From Bacillota bacterium (GTDB lineage: Bacteria > Bacillota > UBA4882 > UBA8346): DNA of 64,000 bases. Positions within the stretch are counted from its first letter, which is position 1. Each line of letters begins with the position of its first letter. The notes under the pieces are model-generated. The model did no database searches and was not told the DNA's origin. It was given only the letters and a program-made list of their open reading frames with translations. Where the stretch lies: NCBI GenBank assembly GCA_023392595.1, contig JAEVYU010000062.1, positions 45,596 to 109,595 on the forward strand, in the 5' to 3' direction. Below, one piece after another: positions 44,490 to 54,496 of the stretch. Made by a program: the position numbers and the translations under genes.

Positions 44490-44518
44490 ATTATACAATA
44501 TTTCGAAAAGAATTTGGA
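44490..44518 (-). promoter_or_regulatory. Candidate promoter of the small minus-strand transcript
   Basis: TATAAT read on the minus strand occupies 44495-44490, with a poor -35 (TCCAAA) 17 bp upstream. The transcript would run only about 100 nt to the terminator at 44376. In the rest of 44207-44681 a small cccatac/gtatggg hairpin (44344-44361) is the only other structure seen. Confidence 0.35.
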
Positions 44519-44681
44519 AAAGATTTGGTAATGGATTGATTAAATTTTTGTTTCCATCCACCAATCAAGGAGATAAATTTTCCTGGGCCAAGATGAAGAC
44601 TTTCCCGGGGAGAGGATTTAAATTTTTTAAGTGGAATCAATATGATCACACTTAAAAATTCTCCATCCGGAGGTTTTCGTT

Positions 44682-47600
44682 TTGGCAATCATCCATCCCA
44701 TTTGCGGCGAATTTGGTGAGCACCGCTGGATAATCCAACAAATAAAAAAGGCTTTACAGGAAAAGAAATTTTCATTGCTGGTTATTTTCCCTACCCTAAG
44801 CTTGCTCCGGCATATCCAAAATGAGTTATTGAATGAGCCGGGCGTAAACGGTTTTGGCGGTATCCGTTTCCTCTTATTTGAGGGATTCATCCAAGAAATC
44901 GGAGAGCGTTTCGCCTTGGCACAGTCGGCCCCATCGCCGCTGATCCGGGATTTGATGCTCACAGAAGTTTTTGAGTCATTAAAAAGACAAGAGAAGATAA
45001 CGTATTTGGCAAGAGCTTCTTTTAATGCCGGTTACCGGGAAGCTGTTTTGGCCGGCATGGCGGAATGGAAAAGAAGTTGTTTGACACCTGAAACTTTTTT
45101 AGGTTGGGCATCTTCCAAAGGAGAGAAGGAGCAACAATTAGCTCTTTTATATCAATCTTTTCAAGAATTGCTGATTAAAAGCGGCTTTTGCGAGGAAGAC
45201 GCGGTCCTGGATAAGCTGCAACGATTAAAAGGACAAATCCGGATGCAAGCGGAACGTCCTTTGTCCATCCTTTACGGTTTTACCGATTTAACTCCTTTAC
45301 AAAACCGGTTTATTGAGGTTTTGAGTGAGTGGTTTGATTTTGAAATCATTATCGATCCGACGCCCGCAGAAGAAATTCGCCATTTCATAGCCAGGCGTTT
45401 CGCCTATCGTCACTTGCCGGAGATGCCGGTATCTTGCGGTAACAATGCATTAAGCTGGTTACAAGCAAGTTTCGGGGTAAATCCGACTCCGCCATATTCC
45501 AAATCACCGGATGATCCTACGTTGCAGGTCTTGCAGACAGCCGGATCTTCCAAACAAAATATGGCTATCGCCTTGCAAATCGTTACGATTTTACATGAGA
45601 ACCCTGGATGCAGCATGGATGATTTTTTGATCCTTTCCCCGCACCCTCAAGAGTTTATGAAAACGGCCCGCCCAATTTTTACCGAATATCAATTAGCTCT
45701 ACCGCCCAGAGTGAAGAAAGTGAGCGAGTTTCCGGGCCCAAATCATTTTCCCCAAGCCTTGGCCATTGTGGACTCCGATTGGCAGTGGCCGGAGATGGAA
45801 GTTTTCATCCGGCAACAATATGCCGGGGACAAGGCCGGGGTAGGAGACCGGGTTTTAGTAGAGTTGGGTGACAGATATGGAGCTTTGTCGGGCAAGAAAC
45901 GTTGGCTGGGGGTTTTTCAAAAGGATTGGTTAAGTTATTCCCTGGAAATAGGGCTGGATACCTTGCCTTTGCAACAGGGCCTTGCTTTGCTTGAAAGTAT
46001 TCCGCTGGCCGCTACCTTAAAAGAATACTTGGAAATTGCCGTCCGGTATTTGAGTGAGACCCAAAAGGATGCTATCGGGAGTTCTTTACGGGGTGAAATT
46101 GATTTTCATTTGCAATTAGGGAACCTGACTGCCTTACAACAGGCAGCCGCCACAATCGAAGAAGTTACGGCCTTTATCGATCTGTTGCCTTCCTTAAGAA
46201 CGGAAATGAGTCTGGCGGATTTTCACAATTTTTGGGCTCATATACTGAATTCGGAAATCAAAGGAAAGAACCCCGCCGGTTCCTTTGTTAGAGTGATGAT
46301 CCCTCAGGAAGCCCGGGGGCTTTCGGCTAAATTTGTCTTTATTACCGGTCTTGAGCAAGGATCTTTTCCCCGGTATTATATCAATGACTGGAAATTATCT
46401 TTACGGGAGCGGCTGGAGTTACAAACTTTAGGGGTCGATCTGGAGACGGGCGAGGAGTATCAAACCAAGGAAAAGATGGCATTTTATTGGGCGTTGCAAA
46501 CAGCAAGGGAGCGCTTGTACCTCGTATATCAAACACAGGATAGCAGTGGTCAACTATTAAATCCTTCATCATTCCTGGAGGAAATTTGGCAATACTGTCC
46601 TGAACTTTTCAAACAGGCCAAAACATATCCATTGGCTCTGGAACCGCCAACAAGTTTAACAGGCTGCTATTCGAGTTTTGAAAAAGGCAGTTACTTAGCA
46701 ACTCATCTAATGGCTGCAACAAGCGAGCTTTCGGAAACGGAAAAAATTGATTGCCTTGAGCTGCTTCAAAAGCCCTTATATCAGCAACTGGCGAAACAAA
46801 TCTGGCAGGAATCCGGTTGGCGCCTGCAGGGGCGCTCATTATTCTCCAAGGACGAGTCTCATCAACTCATCGCCAGGACATTCGGCGCCGCCCATATTTT
46901 TGCCATCACCTCCTTGGAAGATTATCATACTTGTCCCTATCGTTTTTTCCTCAAACAAATGCTAGGGGTCAAACCTTTTCTCCGGCCTCAAATGTTGCCG
47001 GATAATCTGGACTTGGGGAACCTATATCATCAGGTTTTACAAGATTTCGCGGAAAGGTACAGAGGCCAGAGCTTAATTTGGAAAGACCGGGAGGAATATC
47101 ACAACTTCCTAAGGGAATGTTTCCATAGCTTCTACCGGGAATGGTTGCAAAATGCCGCCAACGATCTGGTGAAACTGGTACTCAAATTGCAAGAAGCCCA
47201 AATTTGGAATACTTTACAGCGCTGGCTCCGGACGGAGCTCGATTGGGCTGAAAAAACCAATGGACGGTTTAAAATCAGTTTCTTGGAATTTGGTTTCGGT
47301 TTGGTGCGCGGGGATTTCGACCCGGCTTCTCTCGACCGTCCCTATCAATTGGTGGCGGAAGAGATTCCCATTCAAATATGGGGAAAGGTTGACCGGATTG
47401 ATGCCGATGGGGAAGGCGGTTTTATCGTTTATGATTATAAATCGGGGCGGGGTCCGGCAACCAAAGAGATCCTGAGTGCCGATTATTATCAGATCCCCGT
47501 ATACCTTATGGCTCTTGAAGATTTATATTACGGAGAGGGTAAAGCAGTGGGAGGAAGTTACCTGGGATTAAAGGAACCTTCACGCAGCCGGGGAGGAGTA

Positions 47601-47834
47601 TGGCATTCCGACCGTTTACGATTGCGCCTGGGCGGTAAAAGTTTACTCGGGGAAAAAGAGTGGCAGGATTGGTTATCTACGGTGAGAGATTCCCTGGCTG
47701 TCTCTGTCCAGGCCATCCGCAGGGGTGACTTTTTCCCAAACAGTGAAGACTGTCCGGCTTTTTGCGAGTTTCAAACCTGTTGCCGCCGGGATGAAAGGGA
47801 GAGTGAAGTGAAAGATGAAACATCCGCTGAATGA
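44682..47834 (+). CDS. addB: AddB-like PD-(D/E)XK nuclease subunit
   Basis: This protein of 1050 aa has the length and order of AddB, the second subunit of the double-strand-break helicase-nuclease. The helicase-like N-terminus lacks a clear Walker A (ICGEFGEHRW), as in non-translocating partners. The C-terminal nuclease has GFIVYDYKSGRG (near residue 917), preceded by Cys751 in TCPYRFF and followed by the end cluster DCPAFCEFQTCC; these cysteines would form the 4Fe-4S staple. TTG 44682 follows cggagg. The end overlaps the AddA-like gene by 20 bp, so the subunits are co-produced. Confidence 0.85.
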   Translation: MAIIHPICGEFGEHRWIIQQIKKALQEKKFSLLVIFPTLSLLRHIQNELLNEPGVNGFGGIRFLLFEGFIQEIGERFALAQSAPSPLIRDLMLTEVFESLKRQEKITYLARASFNAGYREAVLAGMAEWKRSCLTPETFLGWASSKGEKEQQLALLYQSFQELLIKSGFCEEDAVLDKLQRLKGQIRMQAERPLSILYGFTDLTPLQNRFIEVLSEWFDFEIIIDPTPAEEIRHFIARRFAYRHLPEMPVSCGNNALSWLQASFGVNPTPPYSKSPDDPTLQVLQTAGSSKQNMAIALQIVTILHENPGCSMDDFLILSPHPQEFMKTARPIFTEYQLALPPRVKKVSEFPGPNHFPQALAIVDSDWQWPEMEVFIRQQYAGDKAGVGDRVLVELGDRYGALSGKKRWLGVFQKDWLSYSLEIGLDTLPLQQGLALLESIPLAATLKEYLEIAVRYLSETQKDAIGSSLRGEIDFHLQLGNLTALQQAAATIEEVTAFIDLLPSLRTEMSLADFHNFWAHILNSEIKGKNPAGSFVRVMIPQEARGLSAKFVFITGLEQGSFPRYYINDWKLSLRERLELQTLGVDLETGEEYQTKEKMAFYWALQTARERLYLVYQTQDSSGQLLNPSSFLEEIWQYCPELFKQAKTYPLALEPPTSLTGCYSSFEKGSYLATHLMAATSELSETEKIDCLELLQKPLYQQLAKQIWQESGWRLQGRSLFSKDESHQLIARTFGAAHIFAITSLEDYHTCPYRFFLKQMLGVKPFLRPQMLPDNLDLGNLYHQVLQDFAERYRGQSLIWKDREEYHNFLRECFHSFYREWLQNAANDLVKLVLKLQEAQIWNTLQRWLRTELDWAEKTNGRFKISFLEFGFGLVRGDFDPASLDRPYQLVAEEIPIQIWGKVDRIDADGEGGFIVYDYKSGRGPATKEILSADYYQIPVYLMALEDLYYGEGKAVGGSYLGLKEPSRSRGGVWHSDRLRLRLGGKSLLGEKEWQDWLSTVRDSLAVSVQAIRRGDFFPNSEDCPAFCEFQTCCRRDERESEVKDETSAE

Positions 47835-50800
47835 ACAACAAGCCAAGGCGGTTCAGGAGTTTGACACTGACCTTTTGGTAACGGCGGGAGCCGGTACCGG
47901 AAAGACCAGTGTACTTACAAATAAATATTTAAGCTTGCTGGAGGAACGCCGGGCCACTGTGGGAGAGATCGTGGCGATTACTTTCACCAAAAAAGCCGCA
48001 GCGGAAATGCGTAACCGGATTCAACAGGAAATTCTTAATCATAGCTTGGAAGAACAAGATCCGGAAGCGAAAGATTTTTGGGCCAATCAGTTGAAGGCCC
48101 TTGAGAGTGCCCGGATCACTACCTTTCATAGCTTTTGCCTGGGGATGCTTCATGAACATCCGTTAGATATTGGTCTTGCTCCTGTGACCACGATTTTGGG
48201 CGACGGGGAAGAAACCATATACTTACATCAGGCTATTGAAGATTCTTTACTGAAAAGTTTCCATGACGAGGCGCTGGATAGTCAAGCCCTCACCAAAATG
48301 GCGATTGATTTTGGTTGGGAGAATTTTATCCGTATTTTGGCCGATATTTACCGGCGGATCCGCGAGAGCGGCGACCGTTTTGATCATGTGATCCAAAAAA
48401 GCATCCGCAGCATTCAAGCTTCGATTGAACAAATCCATCACGGGTTCGGCAATATTGAGGAAGAAATCGCCGATTTTTTGGATTTCTGCCGGACTGTGAA
48501 GCTGACCGAAAAAGCGCAGGAAGTGGTGGATGCTTTCCGGATGGAATATCAAAGCCAACAGGATGTTTTGAAATCCAGTTTCTCACCGGACATGGTCCTA
48601 TCCATTTTAACAAAGCTCAAGAAAGGTCTGCCCAAAACGGTACCCAATACGATTAAAGACCGGGTTGTTGCCATACATGCGCTGATTGATGCTTACGGTC
48701 AGAAATTGGTTGACCGGGAGGCATTGCTTCGAACGACAATTCTTGGCCTTTTGCTGAATCAAATCGATTTCACTTACAGCAACGTCAAAAAAGAATTCGG
48801 ATTCATGGACTTTACGGATCAAATAAGGCTGGTACGAGACCTCTTCCATACCAATCCCAATATTTTATTGGAAACGCGGCAAGAGATCCGTTATTTACTG
48901 GTGGATGAATTTCAGGACACCAATAGCCTGCAATTTGAGATCGTCAACCTGCTGGTAGGGGAGGAACATCATCAAGGCCGGCTGATGGTGGTTGGGGATA
49001 TCAAACAGTCGATATACCGTTTCCGGGGGGCGGAAGCCGATTTAATTGAAGGGTTTGCCGAGGATTTACAAGACCGGCGAGGGAAAATCATTCCCCTTAC
49101 CCAAAACTACCGATCAAACCCTACGATTATTCATTTTGTAAATTCTTTTTTCAGTGAATTATTTCAAGACGAGATATTTGATTATCAAAGGTTAGAAGCA
49201 GCCAGTCAAGATAAGGAAGGAAATATTGAATTTTTACTGACCGGGGCTTGCGACCGGGAAGCTGAGGCCCGGATGGTCGCCGAAAGGATTTCCCAATTGG
49301 TAGGGTCGGGAGAAGCTGATTTAAAGTATAGTGATATCGTTATTCTCTTCCGGGCCAGCACTTCCATGACCTTGTATCAACATGCTCTTCAAAGAGGGGG
49401 AATTCCTTATTATACAGCCAGCGGGGGAGGCTTTTACCGGCGCCCCGAAGTTGTCGATCAACTCAACTTATTGCGTTTGGTGGAGCAGCGTTATCATAGC
49501 GTGGCATTGCTTGGCCTGCTTCATTCGCCTTATGTCAGTTTATCAGCGGAAAGTCTCCTATGGCTCAGCGAGGGGGATAATCTTTTAGAAAAATTTTACG
49601 GAGGGGAGGAGTTTTCCGAACGCGCCTGCGAGCAGATTCCTACTGCGGAAAGAGTTCGCCTGCGCCAATTCCGCCGGCTGGTCTTAGGCTTGCAAAAAAA
49701 CCGGGAGTATCTGAATATTGCTGCAATGATCCGGACCGCCTTGCAAAGTACCAACTACCGGGAGGTAATCTGGAGCTTGCCTCATGCCGGGCAACGCCTC
49801 GCCAATCTGGACAAACTGCTGGAAAAAGCCGATGAGTTTACCGGCAAAGGTTTCAATGATTTACGGCGTTTTTTGGAGTTTATTGAAAAATTGGAAGAGG
49901 CCGAGGTGGTGGAAGGGGAAGCCCAAACCCAGGCTGAGACCGGGAATGCCGTTCGTTTGATGACCATTCACCGGTCCAAGGGATTGGAGTTTCCGGTGGT
50001 GATTTTACCGGATTTGGATCGTCAATTTCTGCTTTCCGCTCAAGGAAAGCTGGCTTTCCACAAGTCGGCCGGTCTCGGCCTTAGCATCCGTTTCGGTGAA
50101 AACGAAAGTTACCCGTCATCTTTGTGGCAGCAAATCCGGGATCTTGATCGCCGGGAAGAACTTTCGGAATTAAAGCGGGTGCTTTATGTGGCCCTAACCA
50201 GGGCCAAGCAACAATTGATCATGGCGGGTTCGGGGGCGAGCCGCAGCAAGGGCCAAACCATTGAAACCGCAAATAACTGGATGAAATGGTTCGAGCTTTT
50301 GATACCTCTGGATACCGATCAGCCGTTCCTCGATTATCAGGGGAACAAAATTAAAATTACCCGGGAAGTTCCATTCTCAACAATTCAAGCGCAGGAAACG
50401 AGTTTTCTAGCAGAAAGTATCGCCGAACTTTCAAAGGCAGTTCCAGCAGAGACAGTGCAGGAAACCGCCGCTACTTTGTTGCCGGTCGGATCACCCGCTA
50501 AGTCCTTTAAGGTCACGGAATTAATCGTATTTAAGGATTGCCCGCGGCGATATTTTTGGCAGTATCAAGCTGGTCTCAAATTTGAATTGGCTGAGGACGG
50601 TCCTCATGACAGGGAAAATCCCGCCGGTGACAGCGCCGGAGCGAAGATCGGCAGTTTTCTGCATCAGGTGTTTCAATCGGGAAGCACAAAATGGCCTGAA
50701 GATTTATGGCAACAGACTTTCAGGGGACAGACCGGGCCGGAGTCGGAGCGCTTAAAAGCCGAACTATTGCAAATGTGGCAAAATTTCCGGGCCAGCCGGT

Positions 50801-51234
50801 TCACGGAAGCCCGGGGAAAGTGTTGGGACGAAGTCCCTTTCATTGTGAAATTGGATGATAACCAAAGAGTGGAGGGACGCTTTGACCGCTTGATCCAAAC
50901 AAGGGACGGCGCTTTGACCTTAGTCGACTACAAGTCGCACCGGATTTCAGCGGGTGAAGTCAGCAAAAAGGCTGCTCCGTATTTCTGGCAATTGCAACTT
51001 TATGCTTTGGCAATCCAGGCCCTATGGGGCCGTTTACCCGACCAGGCGCTGCTTTATTTTCTCTATCCCAATCAGACCGTGGCGGTTCCCCTGGATGAAG
51101 TATCCCTTGCCCAAACCAAGGGGGAAGTCATGTCCATTATGGAATTTATTGAGGAACATGACCAGTGGCGGGATTATCAGAAAGGGGAACGGTGCGAGTA
51201 TTGTAATTATAAAGGGATTTGCGGGATCTATTAA
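47815..51234 (+). CDS. addA: AddA-like UvrD/Rep helicase-nuclease
   Basis: This SF1A helicase of 1139 aa has Walker A AGAGTGKT (residues 24-31), motif Ia ITFTKKAAAEM, motif II LVDEFQDTN near 363 and motif III GDIKQSIYRFRGA. Motif V MTIHRSKGLEFPVVI and motif VI VLYVALTRAK follow. The C-terminal PD-(D/E)XK domain has TLVDYKSH (near residue 1037). Unusually for B. subtilis-type AddA, cysteines C-P-R-R (near 905) and CEYCNYKGIC at the end complete an Fe-S staple pattern in this subunit too. It resects DNA ends for RecA with the AddB-like partner. Confidence 0.9.
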   Translation: MKHPLNEQQAKAVQEFDTDLLVTAGAGTGKTSVLTNKYLSLLEERRATVGEIVAITFTKKAAAEMRNRIQQEILNHSLEEQDPEAKDFWANQLKALESARITTFHSFCLGMLHEHPLDIGLAPVTTILGDGEETIYLHQAIEDSLLKSFHDEALDSQALTKMAIDFGWENFIRILADIYRRIRESGDRFDHVIQKSIRSIQASIEQIHHGFGNIEEEIADFLDFCRTVKLTEKAQEVVDAFRMEYQSQQDVLKSSFSPDMVLSILTKLKKGLPKTVPNTIKDRVVAIHALIDAYGQKLVDREALLRTTILGLLLNQIDFTYSNVKKEFGFMDFTDQIRLVRDLFHTNPNILLETRQEIRYLLVDEFQDTNSLQFEIVNLLVGEEHHQGRLMVVGDIKQSIYRFRGAEADLIEGFAEDLQDRRGKIIPLTQNYRSNPTIIHFVNSFFSELFQDEIFDYQRLEAASQDKEGNIEFLLTGACDREAEARMVAERISQLVGSGEADLKYSDIVILFRASTSMTLYQHALQRGGIPYYTASGGGFYRRPEVVDQLNLLRLVEQRYHSVALLGLLHSPYVSLSAESLLWLSEGDNLLEKFYGGEEFSERACEQIPTAERVRLRQFRRLVLGLQKNREYLNIAAMIRTALQSTNYREVIWSLPHAGQRLANLDKLLEKADEFTGKGFNDLRRFLEFIEKLEEAEVVEGEAQTQAETGNAVRLMTIHRSKGLEFPVVILPDLDRQFLLSAQGKLAFHKSAGLGLSIRFGENESYPSSLWQQIRDLDRREELSELKRVLYVALTRAKQQLIMAGSGASRSKGQTIETANNWMKWFELLIPLDTDQPFLDYQGNKIKITREVPFSTIQAQETSFLAESIAELSKAVPAETVQETAATLLPVGSPAKSFKVTELIVFKDCPRRYFWQYQAGLKFELAEDGPHDRENPAGDSAGAKIGSFLHQVFQSGSTKWPEDLWQQTFRGQTGPESERLKAELLQMWQNFRASRFTEARGKCWDEVPFIVKLDDNQRVEGRFDRLIQTRDGALTLVDYKSHRISAGEVSKKAAPYFWQLQLYALAIQALWGRLPDQALLYFLYPNQTVAVPLDEVSLAQTKGEVMSIMEFIEEHDQWRDYQKGERCEYCNYKGICGIY

Positions 51235-51400
51235 ATCAAATCACCCTGTTTGGCTACCTTTTGTTGCATGGATACAAAACCTCCTCTTCGGCCGGAATTT
51301 TGCTGCGTAAACCGCCCGGGGCTTCTTCCGGCCCAATTAATCCCCCTGTAGTTTGGACTCAAGAAGAGTCCGCCACCTCTCTGACGTTGCAACATCGTTC

Positions 51401-52360
51401 TCATTGCAAAATGGAATTCTTACGGACAGCCTTTATATCTTTAGCAGGCGGACGACCAAAAAGTCGCCGGTATTCACGGCTGAATTGTGAGGGGCTCTCG
51501 TAACCCACTTCCAGGGCGGCAGTCGATGCGTCCATCCCGCCGCTCAGCATGAGGCGTCTTGCTTCCAAAAGCCGAAGCTGTTTTTGGTATTGTAAGGGGC
51601 TCATGGTGGTGATGGCTTTAAACTTATGATGGAGCCCGGAAACGCTCATATTGCTCCTTTTAGCCAGATCTTCGACAGCAAACGAGTGGAAATAGTTTTC
51701 TTTGATCCAGTGGATGGCCTTGCCAATACCGTCCGCCTGCTGGTCGAAAACGGCCTGTTGAAGAAAGAGATGTCCATAGTCCCCCGATAATAAATGAAAA
51801 ATCAATTCGCGTTTGATGAGTCCGGCAATAAAACGGACTTCTCCGGGTCTATCAATCAATTTCAGCAGTCTGATAAGAAGTTCCAGAAATTCAACGTCGG
51901 ATTTACCGATGAAAGCTGCTGGGCCAAGTTCGGTATTCCTTTGCCTGACGTTAACCTCAGCCTCGATGACTAGGGAAGCTATCTCTTTGGCAGTAAAATC
52001 GATACGCAAACCGATATAGGGCGATTCTTTCGTTGCGCCGATAACTTGTCCCGAAGCGGGAATATCGATGATGGAAGCCAGATAATCGCCGTCGTGATAA
52101 TAGAGGATATTTCCTCCTAAATGAAAGCTTTTTATTCCCTGCAGAATGAGGCAAAGAGACGGATTTAATACATTGGGAATCAATGGGGCCTGGTAGCTGT
52201 GCCGGCAAACCGAAAGAAAATCGATGCCTGTTTTGGTAGTCCCTTCGGCTTGAGTAATTTGTTCGGTTATGGCAATCAGCTCATGAAGCTGTTTCTGACA
52301 GATTGAACTGGGATTGCCGGAAAGAACCGTTGATTGTGGTGTTTGTTTTGGGTCATGCAA
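51401..52360 (-). CDS. AraC-family regulator with AraC_N domain
   Basis: This protein of 319 aa has an N-terminal sensor domain of the AraC_N type (PNVLNPSLCLILQGIKSFHLGG near residue 60) and a C-terminal double helix-turn-helix. The HTH region contains FAVEDLAKRSNMSVSGLHHKFKAI and ASTAALEVGYESPSQFSREYRR, about residues 215-300. It is divergent from the aldo/keto reductase gene at 52562, the common arrangement for such regulators. The 180-bp gap should hold both promoters. The inducer is unknown. Confidence 0.92.
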   Translation of the reverse strand: MHDPKQTPQSTVLSGNPSSICQKQLHELIAITEQITQAEGTTKTGIDFLSVCRHSYQAPLIPNVLNPSLCLILQGIKSFHLGGNILYYHDGDYLASIIDIPASGQVIGATKESPYIGLRIDFTAKEIASLVIEAEVNVRQRNTELGPAAFIGKSDVEFLELLIRLLKLIDRPGEVRFIAGLIKRELIFHLLSGDYGHLFLQQAVFDQQADGIGKAIHWIKENYFHSFAVEDLAKRSNMSVSGLHHKFKAITTMSPLQYQKQLRLLEARRLMLSGGMDASTAALEVGYESPSQFSREYRRLFGRPPAKDIKAVRKNSILQ

Positions 52361-52561
52361 TGTTTTTCACCTGCCTTTGATGCAAAAGATCCACTGCTTA
52401 ATGCCTCTCAGTATATCTTGTCTCCAAGTTTCATTCAACATCGGAAAATAAAAAAATCGAGTATTTGCAGAATCGGGCAATTTTTAGGCAGAAATGAACT
52501 AACCGGTTTTTGAAAAATACAAGATAATAGAAAGTAAATGAAGAGGCAAAGGAGAATGGAT

Positions 52562-53557
52562 ATGATTTTAGAAAAACGGAAACTTGGAAGTCAAGGTTTG
52601 GCAGTATCCGCCATCGGCCTTGGCTGTATGGGCATGAGCCAGTACTATGGGCCGGCGGATGAGAAAGAGTCGATTGCCACGTTGCACCGTGCCATTGAAT
52701 TGGGATGCAACTTTTTCGATACGGCCCAGGGTTATGGCCCTCTTACCAACGAAGAGTTGCTTGGCCGGGCTTTTAAGGGCCGGCGGGATCAGGTGGTGAT
52801 CGCCACCAAATTTGGATTCTTATTTAGAGACGGAAAGCAAGTCGGTACCGAAAGAGCCAGCCGGCCCCAGCAGATCCGGGAAGCGGTAGAAGGCTCCCTT
52901 CGCCGTCTAGATACCGATTACATCGACCTGCTCTATCAGCACCGCGTCGATCCGGCCGTACCGATGGAGGAGGTGGCCGGTACAGTCGGTGATCTGGTGA
53001 AGGAGGGGAAAGTAAGGTTCTTCGGGCTTTCGGAGGCGGGTATCTCCAATATCCGCCGGGCTCACGCTGTGCATCCGGTTTCTGCCCTGCAGAGCGAATA
53101 TTCTTTATGGGAACGCAATCTGGAGCCGGAAATCATACCGGTTTTGCGGGAACTGGGTATCGGCCTGGTGCCTTTTTGCCCGCTTGGCCGCGGTTTTCTG
53201 ACAGGAGAGGGCAGGCGGGCGGAAGAATATCCGGAAGGCGATTATAGACGCACCGATCCCCGTTATCAGGGCAGCAACTATGATGGAAACAAAAAGGCTG
53301 CTCAGATTGTATACGATATTGCCGCAGACAAAAATGTAAAACCCGCTCAAATTGCGCTTGCCTGGCTACTCCATAAGGGTGGAGATATCGTACCGATTCC
53401 CGGTACCAAACGCCGTAACTACCTTGAAGAAAATCTGGCTGCCGCTGGTGTCCGGCTTGACGTCTCACAGATGCAAATGTTAGACGAGGCTTTGGCCCCG
53501 GGAAAGATTTCTGGGAATCGTTATCCTGACTGGGTTATGGCGACGATTGATCGCTAA
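52562..53557 (+). CDS. Aldo/keto reductase
   Basis: This protein of about 331 aa has the TIM-barrel signature MGMSQYYG, NFFDTAQGYGPLTNEELLG (catalytic Asp and Tyr), VVIATKFGF (Lys) and LYQHRVDP (His), with LGRGFLTGEG and PIPGTKRRNYLEENLAA near the cofactor phosphate site. ATG 52562 is preferred because aaaggag (52548-52554) is seven bases away; the ATGs at 52538 and 52556 are less well placed. It lacks the ferredoxin domain of the reductase at 11540. It is likely controlled by the adjacent AraC regulator. Confidence 0.9.
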   Translation: MILEKRKLGSQGLAVSAIGLGCMGMSQYYGPADEKESIATLHRAIELGCNFFDTAQGYGPLTNEELLGRAFKGRRDQVVIATKFGFLFRDGKQVGTERASRPQQIREAVEGSLRRLDTDYIDLLYQHRVDPAVPMEEVAGTVGDLVKEGKVRFFGLSEAGISNIRRAHAVHPVSALQSEYSLWERNLEPEIIPVLRELGIGLVPFCPLGRGFLTGEGRRAEEYPEGDYRRTDPRYQGSNYDGNKKAAQIVYDIAADKNVKPAQIALAWLLHKGGDIVPIPGTKRRNYLEENLAAAGVRLDVSQMQMLDEALAPGKISGNRYPDWVMATIDR

Positions 53558-53602
53558 AGCAGGCAACTTGGGGATAATCCGGAGTGGAGCGATGCTTATC
53601 TG

Positions 53603-53715
53603 TGCCGAAGACGATGAATATCTTTTAATTTTTGTTATTGAAGAAGATGTCTCAAACTTCGGTAGGGAGGGAAGAATTAGGTATAGTCAAAAGAATTGTT
53701 GAGGATGGGGATTAA
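53603..53715 (+). pseudogene. Decayed copy of the nitrilase-family gene 3' end
   Basis: Translation here gives EDDEYLLIFVIEEDVSNFGREGR and then decays. It parallels DEEYLMTFFIEEDEPNFGRKGR at the end of the intact gene (55190-55294). The nucleotide likeness is also plain, with an identical run covering the last 20 or so bases before the stop region. Only the 3' tip remains. It is about 780 bp upstream of the intact gene. Confidence 0.7.
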
Positions 53716-53776
53716 TAAGTTGATTGCCGGGAGTAAAGCGATATAATACCGGGACGATCCGGAAATAAAACAAGTA

Positions 53777-53920
53777 TCAATCAAATATCCCATTCCCAAT
53801 TTCCCTTCCGGTTTCTGAAGGACGAACAATGGGGATTTCCAGATCTTTATGGGGAGATGTAAGCAGAAGTTTTTTAAGTGTAGATTTGGCCGGATCTCCG
53901 GGTTTTGAAGTAATACTCAT
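53777..53920 (-). CDS. Small hypothetical ORF (47 aa)
   Basis: The frame starts MSITSKPGDPAKSTLKKLLL at 53918-53920 and is preceded on the minus strand by ggaggcgagg. It is hydrophilic with a short basic helix and no known family. The 5' ribosome site is good but the peptide is short, so the call is tentative. Confidence 0.4.
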   Translation of the reverse strand: MSITSKPGDPAKSTLKKLLLTSPHKDLEIPIVRPSETGREIGNGIFD

Positions 53921-54073
53921 TTTTAACACTTCCTCGCCTCCATTGTATTATAGAATGATTGTTGATTCAAGTTTTAATTCATATTATTTCCGAAATATAA
54001 AGTTATAACCAATTGTATTTGACGGTGAACAAATGAATGACGGTTTTGACGGTCCACGGATTTCACCGGCTGA

Positions 54074-54102
54074 GTGACTTTTTGAGGCGCCCAAAAAGTC
54101 AC
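54074..54102. repeat. Perfect 11-bp hairpin, possible interspersed repeat
   Basis: gtgactttttg and caaaaagtcac flank a seven-base loop. A further accaaaaaggcg follows. Apart from the decayed gene tip, the 47-aa ORF and this hairpin, the 53558-54496 gap shows nothing firm; overlapping open frames around it look spurious. Confidence 0.5.
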
Positions 54103-54496
54103 CAAAAAGGCGTCGGCACCTACGGATTCCGAACCTCCCTTATTCCTCCAGGGTTTTTGAATGTCTTCACCATCCATGGTCTTTCGACTGGCAATTATCT
54201 GAGGCTTCCGAAGGCGGCCGCCGTTTTTCTTCCGTGAAAAGAGGCGGTGCTTTTCGGCTTCCTTGCCTCAAATGGTGGGGAGGTTTATTGGGCCTAGGAG
54301 CGGAGAGAAAAGCCGTGGAGTGTTTACAGAATTATGCAGGAAGAAAAATGGAAATGCCGAATTTTTCGTAAAAAGTAAAACATAAACAAATTGATTGTTT
54401 TTTCTAGCTGGAATTGTATTGATAAGTTTACGCTAATGGCGGCATCATGCTTATCCTTTTGGGATAAATTTCTTGGATTAATAAAAGGCGGGGAAT

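Noticed and set aside
53974..54237. Overlapping ORFs around the gtgactttttg hairpin
   Set aside because: The peptides are read through a palindromic repeat; no ribosome site and no coding-like pattern.
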